From positions 1 to 61,215 of the forward strand of contig NZ_JAKILA010000027.1 in the NCBI RefSeq assembly GCF_023283885.1: a stretch of 61,215 bases of DNA. The letters run 5' to 3'. Both the position numbers and the translations under genes were made by a program. The DNA comes from Shewanella basaltis. GTDB taxonomy: Bacteria; Pseudomonadota; Gammaproteobacteria; Enterobacterales; Shewanellaceae. Shown piece after piece: positions 9,405 to 18,832 of the stretch (position 1 is the stretch's first letter; every line of letters begins with the position of its first letter). A model generated the notes under the pieces. It was given only the letters and a program-made list of their open reading frames with translations, did no database searches and had not been told where the DNA came from.

Positions 9405-10670
9405 TTATCGCCTAACATTATCTGCATCGGCTTCGGTTCTGGGGTCCATTTCATAAGCTGTTGGGCTGGCCATATCGGTGACAGCCCGAAAGCTTTCTTT
9501 GGTTTCGAGGCTTGCCGGGATTGTGTGGCTTCGGCGTCTTAATAGCACAATGATGAAGAAAACAGCTAAACACAAACTGGTAAAAGCGTATAACCCTTTG
9601 GCGCCCAATAATCCCATGGCAAGCGAAGCCATTGGCGCACCTATGGCAGACGATAGGCCAAGCGTAATAAGCATGGCACTGCTTATTTCAACAAAGTCTT
9701 CAGCGGTGGCGTTGTCATTAGCGTGGGCTAGGCATATTGCGTATAACGTCATGCAGGTTCCGCCCCAAAAAAAAGCCGATATTGCAGCAGGCCAACCGCC
9801 AAAGGATATGATGAAGTAAGGAAGGGTAACAAATAAAAGTGATACTAGGGAGCCGGCAACAGCTGTAAACATCAAGACGCTGCGTCTATCAAACCTGTCA
9901 GATAATTTACCTAATGGCACCTGAAAACAAGCACCACCAAGCACTGTTGCAGATAAAAATGCGCCCAATTGAATACTATCAAAACCATTATCTTTAGCGT
10001 AGATAGGGGCTAATGCCCAAAATGCACCTGTGACAAACCCTGCCACCACGGCCCCAATCAATGCAACATGAGAGTGTTGCCACACCTTAGGCATATTCAA
10101 CTTAACTTGTTTCACCACCGCAGGTGCTGATGAACGTGTTAGTGACACCGGAATAATGGCGATAGAGATAAAAATAGCGGCAAGACCAAATAGCATCGAT
10201 TCACGCTCGCTACCTAAGTTAAACAGCTGTTGACCACACATCACCATAAGTAAATTGAGCGTGGTGTAGATAGACAGTATTGTGCCTCTATTCGTGGCTG
10301 TGGATGTGCCATTTAACCAGCTTTCGATGATCATGTATAACCCTGAAATCATCACTCCTATCAAGAATCTTAACAACATCCAACTGTAAAACTCGGGCAG
10401 TAAAGGAAACACTAAAATGACCACGGAGTAACAGGTTGCCAACACTGCAAAACTGCGAATATGGCCCACTCGTTTTAACATTAAGGGGGTGGCCAAACAG
10501 CCAGAAACAAACCCCAAAAAGTAGCCTGAACCGGTTAATGCCACTTGTGTGTCACTAAAACCAGCTCCACTGGCTGCAATGGGCAGTAATGTGAGCAATA
10601 AACCATGGCCAAGAATTAAAAATGCATTCGATATGAGTAATGCTGAAAGTGGGATTAACGCGTTTAACAT
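9405..10670 (-). CDS. MFS transporter (YcaD-like)
   Basis: A 421-residue permease with about twelve hydrophobic segments. The A-motif-like region between helices 2 and 3 is GCLATPLMLKRVGHIRSF, and the mid-protein counterpart is PLGKLSDRFDRRSVLMF. The pattern GLYMIIESWLNG in helix 5 is typical of the YcaD/UMF-type major facilitator group. The substrate is unknown. The TAA stop is separated by a single base from the family-B repeat, which lies between the gene and its likely terminator at 9191-9220. Confidence 0.88.
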   Translation of the reverse strand: MLNALIPLSALLISNAFLILGHGLLLTLLPIAASGAGFSDTQVALTGSGYFLGFVSGCLATPLMLKRVGHIRSFAVLATCYSVVILVFPLLPEFYSWMLLRFLIGVMISGLYMIIESWLNGTSTATNRGTILSIYTTLNLLMVMCGQQLFNLGSERESMLFGLAAIFISIAIIPVSLTRSSAPAVVKQVKLNMPKVWQHSHVALIGAVVAGFVTGAFWALAPIYAKDNGFDSIQLGAFLSATVLGGACFQVPLGKLSDRFDRRSVLMFTAVAGSLVSLLFVTLPYFIISFGGWPAAISAFFWGGTCMTLYAICLAHANDNATAEDFVEISSAMLITLGLSSAIGAPMASLAMGLLGAKGLYAFTSLCLAVFFIIVLLRRRSHTIPASLETKESFRAVTDMASPTAYEMDPRTEADADNVRR

Positions 10671-11330
10671 GTGACTCCAATAGGTTGCTTATGCAGTAAA
10701 TGATTAATTTACATAGCAAGAACCAAGGTTGATTGTCATAAGATCAGAATGAGCCCTAGGGCCTGTTTGATTACGCTCAATACAGCGCTGCGTGCGACAT
10801 AACACAGAACAGGGCGATGATGTTGCAATACACGCCAGTGGTTATTGCTATAGCCTGTGATAGCTCATTTCAGTGCGACATAAAATGAAAGGAAGATTTA
10901 TGCCAAATCTAGGGGTAATATTTTTATATTGTAAATCATGGTCTTGAGGTTTTTTTAGTGATTTATTTGTGCAGAGGTCTATGACAATGGTGTAATGTTG
11001 AGCAGCATTGCACCGAAATCGAACAATATTGACCCTTTATATCTATCAACATGGCTAAATTAATTGTTGTGATTAGATTTGTTCACAAAGAGGTTAAATC
11101 GTAAGTTAATTCGGGCTATGTTTGCCTATATTTGATCTGCTGAGTTGAAAATAAAGTGCAAGCCTAATCACGTATCGTACCGTTTTAAGTCGTTACTATG
11201 CCTGTTTGCCAGGGCGTGAAAATTGCGCCCTGGCAACTGATTTTGATACTCAATTATTGCTTGGCTGCGTATTTCTATAGGTTAGCGATTAAACTCAACT
11301 TTACTTATGTGCAATTAGAGGGACTCGGTT
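10671..11330. other. 660-bp intergenic region
   Basis: Lies between the divergent MFS and GNAT genes and must hold both promoters. No homologue-like coding region was recognised. A 15-codon ATG frame at 10900, preceded by AAAGGAAG, is the only translated-looking item and is too short to call. The clear structural feature is the perfect hairpin at 11206-11236. Confidence 0.5.
11206..11236. other. perfect 11-bp hairpin without T tract
   Basis: TTGCCAGGGCG / CGCCCTGGCAA with a 9-base loop. Neither side carries a run of T, so it is a poor intrinsic terminator. It lies about 95 bases before the TTG start of the GNAT gene and could be an operator, a leader structure or the end of a small RNA. The role is unknown. 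Confidence 0.6.
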
Positions 11331-11768
11331 TTGAACATTGAAATTATTGACCAAGAAGCCAACGATGTGGTGGGGCAACTCACTGCTGGTTTGCGTCAAT
11401 TTAATGTTGAACATTTAGGTGATGAGGCAACACAACCACTGACAATCGTTGCAAGAAACACTACAGGTGACATTATTGGTGGCGTAGCAGGGCGAACTAT
11501 TTACAAAAACTTGCTGATTAATTTGGTGTGGATTGATGCACATTATAGAGGGCAAGGCTTAGGTCAAAAGTTGATGCAGGTAGCACAAACGCAAGCCATT
11601 AAGCGGGGGTGTCTGATTGCACAACTTGATACCCTGGATTTTCAAGCGCCAGGGTTTTATCAAAAATTAGGTTTTATCATCATAGGCACTGTGCCTAAAT
11701 TTCCGGGTAGCCCTGAGCGTTATTTTATGATGAAACACCTGTCTTGCAACGAAACCAACGAGGGTTAA
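11331..11768 (+). CDS. GNAT-family N-acetyltransferase
   Basis: A 145-residue single-domain acetyltransferase. The acetyl-CoA pyrophosphate-binding motif A is visible as HYRGQGLGQKLM (about residues 66-77), followed by a motif-B-like QAPGFYQKLGF. It should transfer an acetyl group from acetyl-CoA to a small amine or protein; the substrate is unknown. Translation starts at TTG (11331), supported by AGAGGGA about seven bases upstream and by domain length. The stop directly abuts the ATG of the VOC gene, so the two are co-translated. Confidence 0.88.
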   Translation: MNIEIIDQEANDVVGQLTAGLRQFNVEHLGDEATQPLTIVARNTTGDIIGGVAGRTIYKNLLINLVWIDAHYRGQGLGQKLMQVAQTQAIKRGCLIAQLDTLDFQAPGFYQKLGFIIIGTVPKFPGSPERYFMMKHLSCNETNEG

Positions 11769-12143
11769 ATGGATCTTAATCAAGTCACTTTACCTGTATT
11801 AGACATGAAAAAATCGGTGGCCTTTTATCACGTTTTGGGATTTACCTTAATCGTTGATACGCCACATTATGCGCGCTTTGAATGCCCGATGGGGCAGAGT
11901 ACGTTTTCGTTGTCACTTGAACCAGAACCGATAGGCAATGGCGCGGTGATTTACTTTGAACATGCAGAGTTAGATAGCTGGGTAAATGACTTGCTAGCAA
12001 AAGGGATTGAGTTTGCTCAGTTACCCACAGATGAAGCCTATTTGTGGCGAGAGGCGGTATTATTTGACCCCAGTGGCAATAAGTTAAAGCTTTATTGGGC
12101 GGGAGAGAATCGTTTAAATCCGCCTTGGCGGGTAAAGTCTTGA
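11769..12143 (+). CDS. VOC-superfamily (glyoxalase/bleomycin-resistance type) protein
   Basis: A 124-residue protein with the two beta-alpha-beta-beta-beta modules of the vicinal oxygen chelate fold. Module 1 begins VTLPVLDMKKSVAFYHVLGF, and module 2 contains LFDPSGNKLKLYW, the usual C-terminal signature with a candidate metal-ligand Glu/Asp region. Members include glyoxalase I, dioxygenases and drug-binding proteins; this one cannot be assigned further. It begins immediately after the GNAT stop codon. Acetyltransferase plus VOC pairs are common in small detoxification operons, but function here is inference. Confidence 0.85.
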   Translation: MDLNQVTLPVLDMKKSVAFYHVLGFTLIVDTPHYARFECPMGQSTFSLSLEPEPIGNGAVIYFEHAELDSWVNDLLAKGIEFAQLPTDEAYLWREAVLFDPSGNKLKLYWAGENRLNPPWRVKS

Positions 12144-12221
12144 GTTAATTTTTCGACAATTCAGTGTCGTTTTAGGGTGCAGAGTCAATCAAGAATCAAA
12201 TTGCCGTGCACTCACTGAAGT

Positions 12222-12863
12222 TTAAGCGTAGGGAGATTGGCCTGCTGCTTCTGCAACTAACCACACACGCATATCAAACTCGAGCTGGTGATAGTCTGGC
12301 AACATAAAAGTGCACAATTGATAAAAGGCTTTGTTGTGATCTTTTTCGCGCAGATGGGCGAGTTCATGCACCACCACCATTTGCAATAGTTCAAACGGGA
12401 TCTGCTTTAAGCGTGAAGATATACGGATTTCATTTTTAGCTTTCACTTTGCTGCCCTGGCGTCGATTGACATAAGAATGTAATCCAAGCGCATGATGGCT
12501 GACATTTATTTTGTCGTCAAAAATCACTTTTGCGAGTGGATCCGATTGACGCATAAAGGTATTTTTTAACTTAATGGTCATATCGTACAAGGCTTTATCG
12601 GTACGAATATCATGCACGCGCGGGTAGCGACTTAAAAAGTGTGCCCCTAATGCTTGGGTGTCAACCAACTGTTTGATCTGTTCAACCACTTCTGCACGGT
12701 AGCCACTTAAATAACGTAATGCACTGAGCTCACTTTGACGCTGCTTAATATCAGCGCTGGTGACGAGTTTAGTTATGTCAGTTTTAGGTTTTAATGTCTG
12801 GCTTGCCAGTTTTAATGGCATTTTGGGCGGGGCTTGACGGCTTTTAGGTTTACTGTCTGACAT
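12222..12863 (-). CDS. YgjP-like (DUF45/M48-type) metallopeptidase
   Basis: A 213-residue protein with a zinc-protease motif HELAH at about residue 165 and a following REKDHNKAF, the arrangement of the YgjP/WLM-type (DUF45) putative metallopeptidases. The N-terminal ~35 residues are basic and Pro/Lys-rich, probably disordered. No signal peptide, so cytoplasmic. Substrate unknown. It starts 89 bp downstream of the DUF3010 gene on the same strand and may be co-transcribed with it. Confidence 0.8.
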   Translation of the reverse strand: MSDSKPKSRQAPPKMPLKLASQTLKPKTDITKLVTSADIKQRQSELSALRYLSGYRAEVVEQIKQLVDTQALGAHFLSRYPRVHDIRTDKALYDMTIKLKNTFMRQSDPLAKVIFDDKINVSHHALGLHSYVNRRQGSKVKAKNEIRISSRLKQIPFELLQMVVVHELAHLREKDHNKAFYQLCTFMLPDYHQLEFDMRVWLVAEAAGQSPYA

Positions 12864-12952
12864 GTAGGCAACTTGCGTGCAAATGTAAAGTGAATGATAA
12901 AGACATAATAGTGGCGTTACTGATTATTGCAGTAACGCCAAAACGTGGCGGT

Positions 12953-13390
12953 TTACGCTTTACCAAAAATAATACGGTTGTGTTGCACATAAGCCACATC
13001 AAACGCGTTTTGCTGAACACGCTTAAGATCCAGTGATTCAAAATCAACCTGTGGTGGGTTACGCTTTAACTGCTCTTTAATGGCAACAGGAGAAATAAGG
13101 CTAACAGGCAGATCGGTTATTTGAATGGCAGCTTCAAGTTTAAAGCTTGTTGCACTACCGGCTAATTTACCTTTTTGTTCACGCTCAATAATGGCGATTT
13201 GATCGACCTTGTAATCTTCCATCAGCTTATGAAACGCAAAATGAAACTCACGAATACTTTCAGTTTCGTTGGAGTTTGACACGCTAAATGACACTTTACG
13301 GCACGCAGGCACGTTATAGGTTTCACCTTCATAGGTGAGTAAACTGATAATGGCTTCGCCGCCTTTTAATTCTACACCACAAATTTTCAT
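12953..13390 (-). CDS. DUF3010 family protein
   Basis: A 145-residue protein beginning MKICGVELKGGEAI, the conserved opening of DUF3010 proteins, which are found in marine gammaproteobacteria and have an RNase H-like look (GVELKGGEA, then IAIIEREQKG). Function is unknown. The start at 13390 is chosen over an in-frame ATG 54 bases upstream because AAGGA lies just before it and homologues begin here. It lies between the DEAD-box helicase and the metallopeptidase, all on the minus strand. Confidence 0.8.
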   Translation of the reverse strand: MKICGVELKGGEAIISLLTYEGETYNVPACRKVSFSVSNSNETESIREFHFAFHKLMEDYKVDQIAIIEREQKGKLAGSATSFKLEAAIQITDLPVSLISPVAIKEQLKRNPPQVDFESLDLKRVQQNAFDVAYVQHNRIIFGKA

Positions 13391-13495
13391 GTTAATCCTT
13401 ACTGTTTTTGCTGCACGTTGGCTTGCTAACGTGTCGTTGTTCAATCGATTACGCTAATGCGTCATCATTTATATGGTTTGTGTTAAAGACATCAT

Positions 13496-14851
13496 TTAGT
13501 CTTCAGCGCTATTGTCTTCTTCAATAATTTGAATCGGTTTAGCTTTGCGGCGTATAGGTGCATCACCTACGTCAACACTGGTGATAAAGCGTTTATCACG
13601 TTTGGGCGCCGTTTTAGGTTTTTTAGTCGCTTGAGCCGTATTTTTTGCCGCGCGGCCTTGTGGGGCACTACTTATTTTGCCTGCACCTGGCTTATCTTTA
13701 AGGCCACTGAATTTAGCTTCCATGCCCTCAATCACTGTGGGCTCAAAGTTTTTACGTAAAAACAGCTGCACTTTTTTAAAGCTGTCCCAGTCTTTAGGGC
13801 CCACAAAAGAGATGGCATCACCTTTAGCGCCCGCACGACCGGTACGACCGATGCGATGGACGTATTCTTCAGCAAACTTTGGCATATCAAAGTTAATTAC
13901 TAATGACACGTTTACTAAATCTAACCCACGTGATGCCACATCTGTGGTGACCAATATTTGCGATTGACCACGAGCAAATTGATCCATGATTTGATTACGC
14001 GCAGATTGCTTTAAATCACCGCTAAGCGCTGATGTCGCAAAACCTTGCGAGGCAAGTAACGTGGCTAAACGGTCTGTGTCGGAGCGGGTTGCTGTAAACA
14101 CTATGACTTGCTTGTGTGCTTCCTGGGTTAAAATATGCTGCAATAGCGCTTGTTTATGGTCTAAATGGTCAACCAAAATAATGCGTTGTTCAATGTCTTT
14201 ATGTTCTGAATATGACTCACCAATTGACACGTGGTTAGGTGATTTGAGTAACGTGGCAGCTATGTCGTTGATGCTGTCATGATCTAACGTGGCAGAAAAC
14301 ATCAAGGTTTGACGTCGTTTATGATCGGCTGCGTCATTGATTGCTTTTAACTGTGGCGCAAAACCAAGGTCAAGCATGCGGTCTGCTTCGTCAAGTATCA
14401 ATAACTCCAGCCCATTTAAAAACAAGTGGCGCTGCTGTAAGTGGTCTGCAATACGACCTGGCGTAGCCACAATAAAATGGGGATCTTTTGCCAAAGCTTT
14501 AGCCTGATCGTTAAAGTTTTCACCGCCTAAGACGCTAATGGCCTTGTACTGAGTGTTAGCCACAAGTAAACGCAGTTGGCCGTATACTTGTTGTGCCAGC
14601 TCGCGTGTGGGCAATAAAATCAGTACTCGCGGGTCTTTTTTAGACAAAGCTCGAGTTGAGATAACCCGTTGCATGGCCGGTAATAAAAATGCCAGGGTTT
14701 TTCCCGAACCGGTTTTAGACGAAGCCATTAAATCTTTACCAGATAAGGCAATGGGCAGAGCTTGCGCTTGAACATCGGTAGGCGTGGTAATGCCAAGGTG
14801 CTTTAAACTGTCAAGCAGGCGCTTGTCCAACTGAAAATCGGTAAATTGCAA
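13496..14851 (-). CDS. DEAD-box ATP-dependent RNA helicase
   Basis: A 451-residue superfamily 2 helicase with all motifs in order: the Q-motif region, Walker A ASSKTGSGKT, PTRELAQQ, TPGRI, DEAD in LILDEADRMLD, SAT, IVFTATRSD, TTDVASRGLD and HRIGRTGRAG. A basic, Lys-rich C-terminal tail of about 80 residues is likely RNA-binding. It probably acts in ribosome assembly or RNA turnover, like the RhlE/SrmB group. It is not close enough to either by eye to assign a symbol. Confidence 0.93.
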   Translation of the reverse strand: MQFTDFQLDKRLLDSLKHLGITTPTDVQAQALPIALSGKDLMASSKTGSGKTLAFLLPAMQRVISTRALSKKDPRVLILLPTRELAQQVYGQLRLLVANTQYKAISVLGGENFNDQAKALAKDPHFIVATPGRIADHLQQRHLFLNGLELLILDEADRMLDLGFAPQLKAINDAADHKRRQTLMFSATLDHDSINDIAATLLKSPNHVSIGESYSEHKDIEQRIILVDHLDHKQALLQHILTQEAHKQVIVFTATRSDTDRLATLLASQGFATSALSGDLKQSARNQIMDQFARGQSQILVTTDVASRGLDLVNVSLVINFDMPKFAEEYVHRIGRTGRAGAKGDAISFVGPKDWDSFKKVQLFLRKNFEPTVIEGMEAKFSGLKDKPGAGKISSAPQGRAAKNTAQATKKPKTAPKRDKRFITSVDVGDAPIRRKAKPIQIIEEDNSAED

Positions 14852-15021
14852 AGGTAAATCCCCTAAAAAATGTAAGCCAAGGATTATAGCTGTTTCACTG
14901 TGCTATAGCCAACAAGAGTCGCTTTAGTTATGCTATTTTTTAACATCTTTTATTTGCTTAGTATGTGCAAATTTATGATGTTGATTGAATGGTAATGATG
15001 CCTCGTTTAAAAGGAATAAAC

Positions 15022-15978
15022 ATGACACAACCTACCGTAGGATTAGTGCTAGGCAGCGGAGCCGCAAAAGGCTGGGCACATATTGGGGTGTTAAATGGTT
15101 TAGCATCGTTAGACATTTACCCAGATAAAATTGCGGGTTGTTCTGTTGGTGCGCTAGTAGGCGCGGCTTATGCGAATGAGCATTTAGCTGAACTTGAAAC
15201 CTGGGTGAGTGGTTTTTCAAGCTGGGACGTACTTGGCCTGATGGATTTAGGCTGGCGTAAAGGTGGTTTAATCAGTGGCCAAAAAGTATTTGATGTATTG
15301 GCCAATCGTATTGGCGATCTTAATATTGAGCAATTAAAGAGGCCATTTGCGGCCGTGGCAACCGATCTCTACTCTGGTCAAGAAATATGGTTTAGAGAAG
15401 GTAATTTACGCCATGCCGTGCGGGCATCTTGTTCAATGCCAGGTTTTTTACCTCCCGTGCAACAAGATAATCGTTGGTTAGTTGATGGTGCCGTCGTAAA
15501 CCCTGTGCCGGTTTCGTTATGTCGTGCCATGGGCGTCGATATAGTGATAGCGGTTGATTTAAATGGTCATCGTCGCGGTCATATGCACATGTTGCCAGAG
15601 CAATTGAAAAGTCGCGAACCTAAGAAAGCTCAACCTATCAATGAGAAGCCTCAATTAGAGTCAGGTTTTATGGATTTATGGGGTAAGGGTAAGGATTACA
15701 TGAGTGGCCTCACTGACAAGTTTTCCCTTGGTGGCAGCAAATCTCACCCTGGCATGATTGCGGTGATGTCGCAGTCAATGGACATTTTAGAACAAAGACA
15801 CAAACGCTCACGATTAATGGGGGAACCACCTGATATTTATATCGTGCCTGATGTGGTCGATATTGGCACCATGGAGTTTCACCGAGCCAAAGAGGCCATT
15901 AAAGCCGGTGAGGCTGCAGTGCAAGATATTGCTCACTTGCTCAAGGCGACGTTGTCGAGTCGTAATAGCAATATATAA
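15022..15978 (+). CDS. patatin-like phospholipase (RssA-like)
   Basis: A 318-residue patatin-domain protein. The oxyanion-hole motif GSGAAKGWAHIGVL and the nucleophile elbow GCSVG (G-x-S-x-G) are followed by the catalytic Asp in VDGAVVNPVP, so the Ser-Asp dyad is intact. No signal peptide, so it is likely cytoplasmic or membrane-associated, acting on lipid esters. It resembles the RssA/YchK group. The start at 15022 is preferred over ATG 14989 because AAAAGGA precedes it and the conserved N-terminus starts there. Confidence 0.9.
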   Translation: MTQPTVGLVLGSGAAKGWAHIGVLNGLASLDIYPDKIAGCSVGALVGAAYANEHLAELETWVSGFSSWDVLGLMDLGWRKGGLISGQKVFDVLANRIGDLNIEQLKRPFAAVATDLYSGQEIWFREGNLRHAVRASCSMPGFLPPVQQDNRWLVDGAVVNPVPVSLCRAMGVDIVIAVDLNGHRRGHMHMLPEQLKSREPKKAQPINEKPQLESGFMDLWGKGKDYMSGLTDKFSLGGSKSHPGMIAVMSQSMDILEQRHKRSRLMGEPPDIYIVPDVVDIGTMEFHRAKEAIKAGEAAVQDIAHLLKATLSSRNSNI

Positions 15979-16126
15979 CGACGCCTAAATCTAAAACGGC
16001 TTAAAACCTCCTGAGTGGCCATGTATTAATATCTTTGGCAGGCCTATGGCCTGCTGCTTACCATTTAAGCCTAAGTTGACTGAGCTAAATGCAATTTTAC
16101 TGTTATACCAAACAGACTACTTTCTT

Positions 16127-16140
16127 ATGATCTGGATCAA
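16127..16140. promoter_or_regulatory. FNR/EtrA-type binding site upstream of nrdD
   Basis: The sequence ATGATCTGGATCAA matches the FNR consensus TTGATNNNNATCAA at all but the first base. It lies about 111 bp before the nrdD start and about 20 bp upstream of a CATAAT box (16153-16158). This fits anaerobic activation of the class III ribonucleotide reductase. Confidence 0.7.
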
Positions 16141-16168
16141 AGACGCCTAGGCCATAATAGCGCCTAAT

Positions 16169-16215
16169 ACACAGCATATAGTGTTAAATTTTTATGCTGC
16201 ATCGATATATGGTGT
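16169..16215. promoter_or_regulatory. tandem NrdR boxes upstream of nrdD
   Basis: Box 1 is ACACAGCATATAGTGT (16169-16184), 14 of 16 matches to the NrdR consensus acaCwAtATaTwGtgt. Box 2 at 16200-16215 (CATCGATATATGGTGT) matches 11 of 16. The start-to-start spacing is 31 bp, three helical turns, as in known NrdR-regulated promoters. This places repression by the nucleotide-sensing regulator NrdR here. It also argues that nrdD translation starts downstream at 16245. Confidence 0.7.
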
Positions 16216-16244
16216 TTTTGCAGTATTCACAAAAGGTGAATTGT

Positions 16245-18362
16245 ATGCTGGTTGTGGTTAAAAGGGATGGATGCCGGACTGGGTTTGATGTTAATCGGAT
16301 CAAAGATGCGGTGTTAGCTGCAATGGATTCTGCGGGGCAAGCAGATGAGCAATATGCACTTGAATTAGCTAAAACGATTCAAATGCAAATGGCCGAACGC
16401 AAAGAAGTAGATATCCATGAACTGCAAGATGCGGTCGAAAATTTACTCATGTCTGGGCCATATAAATCTGTTGCTCGCCATTATATTGAATATCGCCACG
16501 ACCGTGATAAACACCGTGAAGCGCAAAGCAAATTAAATTGTGCGATTCGGGGGTTAGTGGAGCAGTCTGACAGCGCGATTTTAAACGAAAATGCCAATAA
16601 AGATGCCAAAGTCATTCCGACTCAACGGGACTTGCTAGCCGGTATCGTGGCCAAGCATTATGCCAAAACCCATTTGTTACCTAAAGAGGTGGTTGGTGCA
16701 CATGAAAAGGGCGAAATCCATTATCACGATTTAGACTATGCGCCTTTTTTCCCAATGTTTAACTGCATGTTAATTGATTTAGCAGGCATGCTGACCCACG
16801 GTTTTAAAATGGGAAATGCTGAAATTGACACCCCTAAATCGATCTCTACCGCGACAGCCGTCACTGCGCAAATTATTGCCCAAGTGGCGAGCCATATTTA
16901 TGGTGGCACAACCATTAACCGTATCGATGAAGTGTTAGCTGAGTTTGTGCAAAAGAGTTATCAAAAGCACCTTAGCGTTGCTAAAAAGTGGCAAGTAGCA
17001 GACGAAGAAGGGTTTGCGATGACGCAAACAGAAAAAGAATGTCACGATGCCTTCCAGTCTCTAGAGTATGAAGTGAATACTTTGCATACCGCCAACGGGC
17101 AAACACCCTTTGTGACCTTTGGTTTTGGCTTAGGTACCTCATGGGAATCGCGATTAATTCAAAAGTCGATATTGACTGTTCGTATGGCTGGTTTGGGGAA
17201 AAACCGTAAAACCGCGGTGTTTCCTAAACTGGTTTTTGCAATTAAAGACGGGGTAAACCATAAAGCCCAAGACTGTAATTACGACATTAAAAAGATGGCG
17301 CTCACGTGTTCAAGCATGCGCATGTACCCCGATATTTTAAATCATGAACAAGTGGTAAAAGTCACGGGCTCATTTAAAACTCCAATGGGATGTCGCTCAT
17401 TTTTGGGTGTTTATGAAGAAGACGGTCAACTCGTACACGAAGGGCGCAACAACCTAGGGGTGGTGAGCTTAAATTTACCGCGTATTGCGTTAGAAGCGGG
17501 TAATAATGAGCAACGCTTTTATCAATTACTTGATCAACGCTTATTAATTGCTCGCAAGGCGCTTGATACCCGTATTGCGCGTTTAGAAGGGGTTAAAGCA
17601 CGCGTAGCGCCGATTTTATACATGGAAGGTGCATGCGGTGTGCGCCTAAATGCCGATGATGACATTAGCGAGATTTTTAAACATGGCCGTGCGTCTATTT
17701 CATTAGGCTTTATTGGGTTACACGAAACCATTAATGCCATTTATGGCCACGATAAGCATGTGTTTGATGATGCCGCTTTACGTGAAAAAGCGGTGGCAAT
17801 TATCAGTAAACTTAAGCAAGCCACTGACGCGTGGAAACAAGAAACCGGTTACGGCTTTAGCTTATACAGCACCCCAAGTGAAAATTTATGCAGTCGTTTT
17901 TGCCAGCTTGATACCGCGCAGTTCGGGGTTGTTGCAGGGGTGACCGATAAAGGGTACTACACCAATAGTTTTCATTTAGATGTTGAGAAAAAAGTGAACC
18001 CGTTCGATAAAATTGATTTTGAACAACCTTATCCCGCAATCGCCAATGGTGGGTTTATTTGCTACGGCGAGTACCCCAATATGCAACATAATATTGAAGC
18101 ATTAGAAAACGTGTGGGACTACAGCTATAGCCGTGTGCCTTATTACGGCACCAATACACCAATTGATGAGTGTTATGACTGCGGCTTTATCGGCGAGTTT
18201 AATTGTACCAGCAAAGGGTTTGTGTGCCCTAAATGTGGCAACCATGAGCCCAGTAGAGTGTCGGTTACTCGCCGGGTATGTGGTTATTTAGGCAGCCCAG
18301 ATGCACGGCCATTTAACTTTGGCAAACAAGAAGAAGTTAAACGCAGAGTGAAACATTTGTAA
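16245..18362 (+). CDS. nrdD: anaerobic ribonucleoside-triphosphate reductase (class III)
   Basis: A 705-residue glycyl-radical enzyme that makes dNTPs from NTPs without oxygen. An ATP-cone domain is at the N-terminus (VVKRDGCRTGFDVNRIKDAV). The C-terminus has the four-cysteine zinc site (CYDCGF and CPKCGN) and the radical-bearing glycine in RRVCGYLG, here Gly680 against Gly681 in E. coli. The start at 16245 is preferred to 16194: AAAAGGTG precedes it, length fits, and NrdR box 2 lies between the two. The stop overlaps the nrdG start by one base. Confidence 0.95.
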   Translation: MLVVVKRDGCRTGFDVNRIKDAVLAAMDSAGQADEQYALELAKTIQMQMAERKEVDIHELQDAVENLLMSGPYKSVARHYIEYRHDRDKHREAQSKLNCAIRGLVEQSDSAILNENANKDAKVIPTQRDLLAGIVAKHYAKTHLLPKEVVGAHEKGEIHYHDLDYAPFFPMFNCMLIDLAGMLTHGFKMGNAEIDTPKSISTATAVTAQIIAQVASHIYGGTTINRIDEVLAEFVQKSYQKHLSVAKKWQVADEEGFAMTQTEKECHDAFQSLEYEVNTLHTANGQTPFVTFGFGLGTSWESRLIQKSILTVRMAGLGKNRKTAVFPKLVFAIKDGVNHKAQDCNYDIKKMALTCSSMRMYPDILNHEQVVKVTGSFKTPMGCRSFLGVYEEDGQLVHEGRNNLGVVSLNLPRIALEAGNNEQRFYQLLDQRLLIARKALDTRIARLEGVKARVAPILYMEGACGVRLNADDDISEIFKHGRASISLGFIGLHETINAIYGHDKHVFDDAALREKAVAIISKLKQATDAWKQETGYGFSLYSTPSENLCSRFCQLDTAQFGVVAGVTDKGYYTNSFHLDVEKKVNPFDKIDFEQPYPAIANGGFICYGEYPNMQHNIEALENVWDYSYSRVPYYGTNTPIDECYDCGFIGEFNCTSKGFVCPKCGNHEPSRVSVTRRVCGYLGSPDARPFNFGKQEEVKRRVKHL

Positions 18363-18832
18363 TGCATTACAGTGCTTATCATAGTGTTGATGTGGTAAAT
18401 GGTGAGGGCACCCGCTGCACCTTATTTGTCAGCGGTTGCGAGCATGCATGCAAAGGATGTTATAACCAAAGCACTTGGCGAGCAGATGCTGGCCATTTGT
18501 ATATTCAAGCGCTTGAAGACCAAATTATTGCTGATTTAAATGATGAGCGTATAAAGCGGCGTGGATTAACCCTAAGTGGTGGCGATCCGCTGCATCCGGT
18601 GAACATAAAGACCATACTTCAGTTAGTCAAAAGAGTGAGATGCGAATGTCCTACAAAGGACATTTGGCTTTGGAGCGGTTATCAACTTGATGAACTCAAT
18701 GAGCAACAAATGCAAATCATCAAACTGGTTGATGTATTGATTGACGGTAAGTTTGAACAAGATAAAGCCGATCCCACGCTATTATGGCGTGGAAGCAGCA
18801 ATCAAGTTGTTCATCGTTTTAAGCGGGAGTGA
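18362..18832 (+). CDS. nrdG: anaerobic ribonucleotide reductase-activating protein
   Basis: A 156-residue radical SAM activase with the iron-sulfur motif C-x3-C-x2-C at Cys26, Cys30 and Cys33 (CEHACKGC) and the glycine-rich SGGDPL segment. It generates the glycyl radical on NrdD using SAM and a 4Fe-4S cluster. It is translationally coupled to nrdD (TAATG overlap). Its last 14 bases overlap the 3' end of the convergent OYE-family gene. Confidence 0.95.
   Translation: MHYSAYHSVDVVNGEGTRCTLFVSGCEHACKGCYNQSTWRADAGHLYIQALEDQIIADLNDERIKRRGLTLSGGDPLHPVNIKTILQLVKRVRCECPTKDIWLWSGYQLDELNEQQMQIIKLVDVLIDGKFEQDKADPTLLWRGSSNQVVHRFKRE

Noticed and set aside
10900..10947. 15-codon frame preceded by AAAGGAAG
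   Set aside because: Too short to support by sequence alone; it could be a leader peptide but nothing downstream fits.
16038..16054. GCAGGCC-TAT-GGCCTGC hairpin between the patatin gene and nrdD as a terminator
   Set aside because: The stem is short and has no T tract on either strand, so it was not called.
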